A DNA stretch of 64,000 nt from NCBI GenBank assembly GCA_027924585.1, contig BSBM01000186.1:1116001-1180000 (forward strand), in the 5' to 3' direction. Both the position numbers and the translations under genes were made by a program. Within the stretch, counting starts at the first letter, position 1; each line of letters begins with the position of its first letter. Positions 58,237-64,000 of this stretch are shown one piece after another. Source of the stretch: Larix kaempferi (taxonomy: Eukaryota; Streptophyta; Pinopsida; Pinales; Pinaceae). Below the pieces are notes generated by a model, which did no database searches, was not told the origin of the DNA, and saw only the letters and a program-made list of their open reading frames with translations.

Positions 58237-59063
58237 TAATCAGAAGACAAAAGAGATAACCTTAATTCAAAGTTCTTTAGGCGATGAAGAGGAGGAAGAT
58301 AAATCAAATTCTCAACAGAACTAGATGAGCTTACAACAGGATTGTACAAAGGTAGAAGAAGCATATGAAGAAGTTAACAAAGTTGAAGAAGAAGAAACTA
58401 TTCTAAAGATGGAACAAGATGAATTTGAAATTGCAGAAAGAATGGCAAAGGATAAACATGAAGAAGATTTAATCTTCAAAAAACTTGATATTCCACCTTC
58501 CACATCTCAAGACCCTACTTTCCCAGGAGAGGTAAACATATGCTTAGAGGTTGAAAGTTTTAGAAAGGTTCAGGAACAACATCAAGTAGAAATATTCCTT
58601 AATGATTGAAATGGCAGGCTTACAAAGACCAATAAGTGTCTAAGGGAGGACTTAGGAGAAGTTAATGCTCGTTATTAGGAACTGATTGTTGTTGCCAAAA
58701 AAGCTCTGAAGAGGAAAAGGGAAGCAGAGGCTCAAGCTGATGACTTAACTAGGCAGGTGCAGAGTTTTAATGAGAAGAATAAGTTTATGTTAGAAAAAAT
58801 CAAAGATTTGGAAGCTGAGTAGCCTCAACATAACAAAAGGACTCATGCGCTGGAAGGAATTGCTATGTTAGTAGAGGCTACCAGAAAGGCTACTTAGTGC
58901 CTAGTTTATTTTAATGCATTCTCATTTTGTATCAAATATGTAATGGTTAATAGTTAAGTTTTTAGTTAAAGACTTACTTAAAGACTCGAAGTTATCCTAA
59001 CTATTTTATGCAACTGCTTTTTGAGACTAAAACCTAAAAGTAGTTACAAACTACTCTTTTTGT
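58237..59063 (+). pseudogene. ORF K, right part: coiled-coil-like C-terminal region
   Basis: Removing element G and one TSD copy lets an open frame continue (GSS then NQKTKEITLIQSSLGDEEEE). It is rich in Glu, Lys and Gln with heptad-like stretches: EEAYEEVNKVEEEETILKME and QVQSFNEKNKFMLEKIKDLE. Stops at 58322, 58606, about 58676 and 58820 break it; it fades out by about 58900. A coiled coil is likely from composition; function unknown. The remaining bases to 59063 are non-coding and lead into the polypurine tract. Confidence 0.5.
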
Positions 59064-59089
59064 AAAAGGATAAAAGAGGTAAAGGAGGA
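59064..59089 (+). other. Polypurine tract before the LTR at 59090
   Basis: A 26-base stretch of A and G broken by two T, ending AAAGGAGGA directly before TGTAGAAGGG. It marks the LTR's left neighbour as the 3' end of an element. Confidence 0.65.
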
Positions 59090-59569
59090 TGTAGAAGGGT
59101 TTGATTTTTTGGTTTCAGGAAGCTATATACAGTGATGATATTGAAGCTTTGCAAGACTCTTATGTAAGCCCTAAAGACTAATATTAATATATATGTGATA
59201 TAAGCCATTTTATCCTGTTTGATTGAGCTTTTGTTTCTGATCAGTTTTATCATTCAACATATGAATTCATTTTCGGTTTTAATGTTTTAATCTAGTGAAT
59301 GCTTATGTGTTGTAGATAAAAACCTGTATGTGTGGTTATAAATGTGATGGTTGATATTTACATTGTTGAGCTTTATGATTTTAGTTCTTCAATGAACTAC
59401 ATGATTTAGTAAATTGTTTTAGTTTGATTTACTTTTATGTTCTTGAAATTGAAACCTTCAAACCAACCAACCCTAATCCAAGAAAAACCTATTTCATTTT
59501 CATATTAAGATTATTGAGATTGTGCTAGCTTGCTCTTCTGTAGTCTAGGGACAATTTCCAGCACTAACA
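59090..59569 (+). repeat. LTR shared by an upstream and a downstream Athila-like element (480 bp)
   Basis: TGTAGAAGGG...CACTAACA, bounded by a polypurine tract on the left and a primer site on the right. Its second copy is not in the window, so the ends rest on these neighbours and on the TG/CA termini. Confidence 0.65.
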
Positions 59570-59574
59570 TCTTT

Positions 59575-59593
59575 TGGCATCATTGCCGGGGAC
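59575..59593 (+). other. Primer binding site of element I (tRNA-Asp-like)
   Basis: TGGCATCATTGCCGGGGAC resembles the common Athila/Tat site TGGCGCCGTTGCCGGGGA, which pairs with tRNA-Asp, with three substitutions. Five bases separate it from the LTR. Confidence 0.75.
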
Positions 59594-59704
59594 GGAAGTG
59601 AAGTTTTATCTTCCCTCGAATATCTTTATTGTTCTGGTTTTGAGGTGAACAAGACCAGAAAGTTTTTATTTCAGACTACAGTTTCACCAAGGTAGTATTT
59701 CACA

Positions 59705-61560
59705 GTGGCTTCCAAGAGGTCTGGGACTAGAGGGAATCCCACTTCACCTTTACACCCAAGGGTGTCAGATCCGGAATTTTTTTTGAAGAAAGCTAAAAAA
59801 GATTTACATAATCGTTCTTTTGGAAGATCCCAATCTTCTCCATCTTTACTTTCTCTTGGTCAACCACAATATTTATCTTCATTTCTGTATTCTGAACCAA
59901 AATTAGAGGAAGTAGAAATTCAGGTTTTTACCAGTCCGTTGTCTGGTCAAAAGATCAAAACTGAGTTATTTCCCTTGTTTCAGTTTAAAGCTAATATTCC
60001 TACCATTCAACTCAGTTCGGTTAAAACCAATAAACTTTTGTCCTTAGCTAGTCAGACTACTTCAAAAATGGCAGGTCAGCAATTGGATATGATGGATAGA
60101 ATGATAGTTGCTAGGCATGCTCCTTTAGTGCTTCCACAGCCTTTAAATGCTCTTCCAGCAAGTGACAACCAAAAATATTTACCTAGGTTTAATGGGTTGG
60201 GAGAAACAACCATAGAGGAACACTAGAATGCATTCCTTAGTTATGTTGATAACCAAAATATAGAAGCAAAGGATGTCTGGATGCGAATGTTTGTGCAGAG
60301 TTTGGATGGTGATGTTAGAAAATTGTTCAAGGAACTACCAGAAAACTCAATAACCCTTATTGAAGAAATACAGGATGTTTTCATGAGATAATAGGGAGAT
60401 ACAAAGGATCACACATATTATATTATTGAATTTGGAGCTTTAAAGAAAAAAAATGATGAAACAATAGCTGACTTTTCAAAACGCTTTAACAAAATGTATG
60501 TCATAATTACAGTGGAAATTAAGCCTTCAGAAACCTTAGCTAAACTAACATATGTAAATGCATTTGACCATGATTTTTATTTGCACTTGAGAGAGAGGAG
60601 ACCTATAACATTACTAAATATGCAAGAGGCTTCCCTAGAGGTTGAATCCAATATTTTGGCTTCTAATAGACTTAGGGATCAGTCAGACCATCAAGCTCAT
60701 GAGAGAAAAGGTAAGAATGTAGTAATACTTGCATCCTCCACATCAAAGAAGGAAGAAAGTCAAATAGATGAAATGAATAAGATAATTAAAACTTTGACTG
60801 CAAAGGTGAGTAGATTGGAGTTGGAGAAGAACTCAAATAAACCTTTTCAAGATGGGGAAAGAAATCCCAATCAAATCCCTAATCAGTTTAGAAGACAATT
60901 TGTACCAAGATTCATTCCTCAGGAAATGAGAAACAATGATATTCAGAGGGAGAAAAGATAAAATGAAGACCAAAGAGTTCCTCCCTTTTTCCAAAATAAT
61001 TTTGTAGAAGAAGTTGAGCAGGTGGAAGTTGTGCAATATGAGGATGATTTTAATCAGAATTTAAACTATTTTGGGGAGTTATCATCTGAAGGTTTTACAA
61101 CTGAATGCAGCTATTAGAATTCTGAGTATTATGATTTATATGATTATCAGGAAGGAGAAGATCATTATCCTTAGGTTTCAGCTAGTATATGTCAGACTGA
61201 TCCTAAAAAGTCTTATAATTTGAGATCAGGCCCAAAAAAAATTGTGCAAGTTCCAAAGAAGAAAATAGTTCCACTAGCTAGGCAGCTGCCTAATCAAACA
61301 CACGGAAAGAAACAAGACCATAGTGATCAAACCAAAGCAGCAAAAATTGAAGAAACTAGTAAAAATACACATGCTTTTAACTTTGAGAATGAGTTGTGCA
61401 AAATCAAGGTTCCAGTGCCATTGACCGAGTTAATGAAAAATCCTTGTTTTAGATATTCTGCATGCAAGTTGTTGAATGTTCCAGTTAATTCTTCCCCTTC
61501 AGATACAGTTAATTTATAGGAAGAACATCCTACAATAATCCTTGGGTCTGCTTCATCTGA
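59705..61560 (+). pseudogene. gag of element I, broken
   Basis: The open frame begins at a GTG (59705) where relatives would have ATG. An N-terminal Ser/Lys-rich region is followed by MDRMIVARHAPLVLPQPLNA, LPRFNGLGETTIEEH, stop, NAFLSYVDNQNIEAKDVWMR, MFVQSLDGDVRKLFKELPE and IADFSKRFNKMYVII, matching the Retrotrans_gag pattern of Athila-like elements. A coiled-coil-like segment (IKTLTAKVSRLELEKNSN) and SYNLRSGPKKIVQVPKKK come later. All pieces (59705-60226, 60494-60961, 61220-61519) are in one frame; single stops separate them. No zinc knuckle was seen. Confidence 0.85.
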
Positions 61561-61599
61561 AAATCCTGCAGAAGGTTCAAATTTTCCCCCACCCTTTTA

Positions 61600-62040
61600 A
61601 ATCACTTTGACTGTCCATGACCAGATGATTCACAATTGCCTTCTAGATTCTAGAGCCTCGCATAATTTGATGCCTAAAGAAGTCATGGAGGCCCTTGGTT
61701 TGAGTATTGCAAAACCATACCATGATTTATTTGCATTTGATTCTAGAGCTGTGAAATGTTTAGGAGTGATTAAGGATCTTGTGGTTAACCTTTATTCAAT
61801 TACCAATGAAGAGTGTTATAATGGATGTGGTACTTGCTGATATATCTCCTAAGTTTGGAATGTTGCTCTCAAGGTCCTGGGCAAAGAAAGTTGGTGGTAC
61901 ATTACAGATGGACTTGGCATATGCAACCATTCCAATGTTTGGTGGAGAGAATAGAAGATTATATAGGAAATTACAGTATGCTTTCATAGTCACAGATGAT
62001 AAGAATCCAACCAATCATCCCCTTTATTGAGTAGATGAGG
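61600..62040 (+). pseudogene. Protease of element I, frameshifted
   Basis: VHDQMIHNCLLDSRASHNLM carries the active site as D-S-R-A-S where D-S-G-A-S is expected (Gly to Arg). EVMEALGLSIAKPYHDLFAF follows. A frameshift near 61795 moves to LPMKSVIMDVVLADISPKFG and MLLSRSWAKKVGGTLQMDL, typical of Athila/Tat proteases, ending at a stop near 62028. Confidence 0.85.
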
Positions 62041-62109
62041 AATTGGGTTCCTGTATGCTTCATTTTAGTGATGAGAGTACAGTCGAGGTACTGTAGGTAG
62101 AAAAAGAAG

Positions 62110-62560
62110 GATCAGTGAAACCTACTATTGAACAAAAAGATGAGTTATGGCAGAGGTATTTTGATGGCTCTTCATGTAAAGAAGGAGCAGGAGCTGGCAT
62201 TGTTTTGATTTATCCCGGTGGAGAGGTTATTAGTTCGATGTATAAATTGGAATTTGTCACTACCAACAACACAGTAGAATATGAGGCATTGATACTTGGT
62301 TTAAGGGTTGTGAAAGATTTTGGGAATTCAACAACTTTCTGTTTATGGTGACTTCGAATTAGTTTTCCAACAGGTGAAGAGAAAATATCAGGTAAAGAAG
62401 GATTTGTTGAACGTTTATAGAAATGATGTTTGAGATATGATTGACAACTTTTTCATAGCGTTCAATATTTCTTTTATTCCCAGAGATGAAAATCAGACAG
62501 CTAATTCATTAGCATTGGCAGCCACACATTTAAAGATTCCAAAGCATACTCAGCTGAAAT
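62110..62560 (+). pseudogene. Extra RNase H domain placed between protease and RT in element I
   Basis: LWQRYFDGSSCKEGAGAGIV (first Asp), FVTTNNTVEYEALILGLRVV (Glu), then after a frameshift near 62350 VYGDFELVFQQVKRKYQVK (second Asp) and FIPRDENQTANSLALAATHL, where the last catalytic Asp is Asn (GAT to AAT would explain it). This is the extra RNase H type of Tat-like elements and lies before RT. The normal gypsy RNase H should follow RT and begins at about 63890, running out of the window. Confidence 0.85.
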
Positions 62561-64000
62561 ATCCAATTGAAGTTAAATATAGATCCTTAGTGCTAGACAA
62601 TATAAAACAATGGAGAGTTTTTGAGGATGATGTGGAGATTAAAAAATTCTTGGAATTAACTGGAGATTTTTCCAATTCTCCAATTGATCGGGATCAAGAT
62701 GAGGATATGGATGATACTACTACATACATAGAAAATACAATTGCTGATCACATAATTATTGAATTGAAGGGGAATTTTATTCCTAAGGGTCTGGTCCCCC
62801 TTGAGAGAATTTTTTCCAAAGAAGACACTCTGTTGAAACCTTCAATGCAATATTCGGAACAAAATATCATGAGCTGTAACATTGGCACATAGGAGCAGCC
62901 AAGAATAGTGGAAATTTCTACGTCTCTTTCAGTTGAGCAAAGAAACGGGTACATTGCATTGTTGAAGAGGTTTATTGATATTTTTGCTTGGTGCTATGAA
63001 TATTTGAGAACTTATGACACTAGTATTATTTAACATAAGGTTCCTTTAAAACCAAATGTGAAACCCTTTAGACAAAAATTGAGAAGAATTAACCCAGCTT
63101 TGCTGCCAGTTATCGAGAAGGAAGTCAAGAAGTTGTTAGATGCAAAGATAATTGTTCCACTTAGATATTCATCATGGGTTGCGAACTTGGTTCCAGTTCG
63201 AAAGAAGAATGGATAGATTATGTTATGTGTGGACTTCCGAAATCTTAATAGAGCTTCATTACAGGACAATTACCCATTGCCAGAAATTGAGCAAATTTTA
63301 CAAAAAGTAGTGGGCGCTCAGAGAATATCCATGGTTGATGGATTCTTAGGGTATAATCAAATAGCTATACACCTGGATGACAGGGAGAAAAAAACCTTCA
63401 ATACTCCATGGGGCACATTCATGTATGATAAAATGCCATTTGGATTGATGAATGTGGGTGCAACATTCCAAAGAGCTATGGATATAGCCTTTGTAGGAGA
63501 AAAGGAAATATCTGTTGTAATCTACTTGGATGATATTACTATCTTCTCTCAGTCTGATGATGAGCACTTGAAGCATCTTGAACAAACATTTTTGAAGTGT
63601 AGGAAGTTTGGGCTGTCATTGAATCCTAAAAAGTCACATTTTGTTGTACAGGAGGGCAAACTTCTGGGACATCTTGTTTCAGCTGATGGTATTAGAATAG
63701 ACCCTGAGAGAGTTAAAGCAATTCTGAAGATTACTATCCCAAGAAGTAAAAAGGATGTTCAATCATTTATTGGAAAAATCAATTTTCTGAGATGGTTCAT
63801 CCTGAATTTTGATGATATAATCAAGTACATCACATCTATGTTGAGGAAGGATCGAGAGGTGAAATGGATAGCAGAAGCTAAAGCTTCATTTGAGAAGATT
63901 AAACAAGCTTTAACAAAAGCCCCAGTCTTGGTAAGTCCAGATTTCTTGAAAGATTTTCTCACTTTTTCTTTTGCATCCCAAGACACAATAGCAACTGTTC
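62561..64000 (+). pseudogene. Reverse transcriptase of element I, with start of the gypsy RNase H
   Basis: After a spacer: KRFIDIFAWCYEYLRTYDTS, stop, KVPLKPNVKPFRQKLRRINP, VEKEVKK-like helix, YSSWVANLVPVRKKNG, stop, MLCVDFRNLNRASLQDNYPL, MVDGFLGYNQIAIHLDDREK, MPFGLMNVGATFQRAMDIAF and the catalytic box VIYLDDITIFSQSDD, then GKLLGHLVSADGIRIDPERV. From 63208 the frame is open to the window end, where SFEKIKQALTKAPVLVSPDF starts the connection to RNase H. Stops at about 62890, 63031 and 63214. Confidence 0.9.

Larger units (their letters stand above)
59090..64000 (+). mobile_element. Element I: Athila/Tat-like gypsy element, 5' part
   Basis: LTR, primer site, gag (59705-61560), protease (61600-62040), an RNase H placed before RT (62110-62560) and RT (62890-64000, continuing outside). 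Frame changes near 61795 and 62350 plus about ten stops make it non-functional as read. Confidence 0.85.

Noticed and set aside
59705-59707. GTG as a genuine alternative start of the element I gag
   Set aside because: A mutated ATG in an already broken gene is the simpler explanation.

Overview
This window reads as plant nuclear DNA from a large, repeat-dominated genome. I found no cellular protein gene, rRNA or tRNA gene. Almost everything recognisable is LTR retrotransposon: Ty1/copia elements primed from initiator tRNA-Met, Ty3/gypsy elements of a chromodomain (Del/Tekay-like) type, and Athila/Tat-like gypsy elements. A gymnosperm or conifer would fit the very long LTRs and the style of the Tat-like ORFs, but that is inference.

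Layout. 1-2332: two nested minus-strand copia-type elements (A inside the gag of B). 2333-8922: a decayed minus-strand Tat-like gypsy element D (protease, RT, RNase H, integrase and a second RNase H after integrase), with a decayed plus-strand ORF beyond its 3' side. 8923-11364: LTR and leader of a plus-strand gypsy element E, which cuts D. 11449-18144: element C, a young minus-strand non-autonomous element whose interior is a chain of different minisatellite arrays, flanked by an 84-bp direct duplication of host sequence. 18340-23751: the 3' end of a chromodomain gypsy element F with a 4.4-kb LTR. 23752-34207: non-coding DNA with a GGTTA-rich stretch, a nearly pure purine tract of about 3.9 kb, short satellites and a second purine tract. 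34233-35965: gag-protease remnant of gypsy element J. 37543-58920: ORF K, an extra ORF of an Athila-like element, split by the complete gypsy element G (38657-58231, 4.3-kb LTRs, TSD AGTTC), which is itself split by the complete copia element H (46775-52897, TSD TGTAG). 59064-64000: an LTR with a polypurine tract on its left and a tRNA-Asp-type primer site on its right, followed by gag, protease, RNase H and RT of element I, which runs off the window.

Relative ages follow from LTR pairs and nesting: G is oldest (about 7% LTR difference in the stretch aligned by eye), H younger (about ten mismatches plus a 74-bp gap), C very young (one mismatch in 593 bp). Every coding region carries stops or frameshifts, so none is intact as read. 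H comes closest, with one open frame interrupted by three stops. C would need proteins from another element; B, which shares LTR and leader features with it, is the nearest relative visible here.
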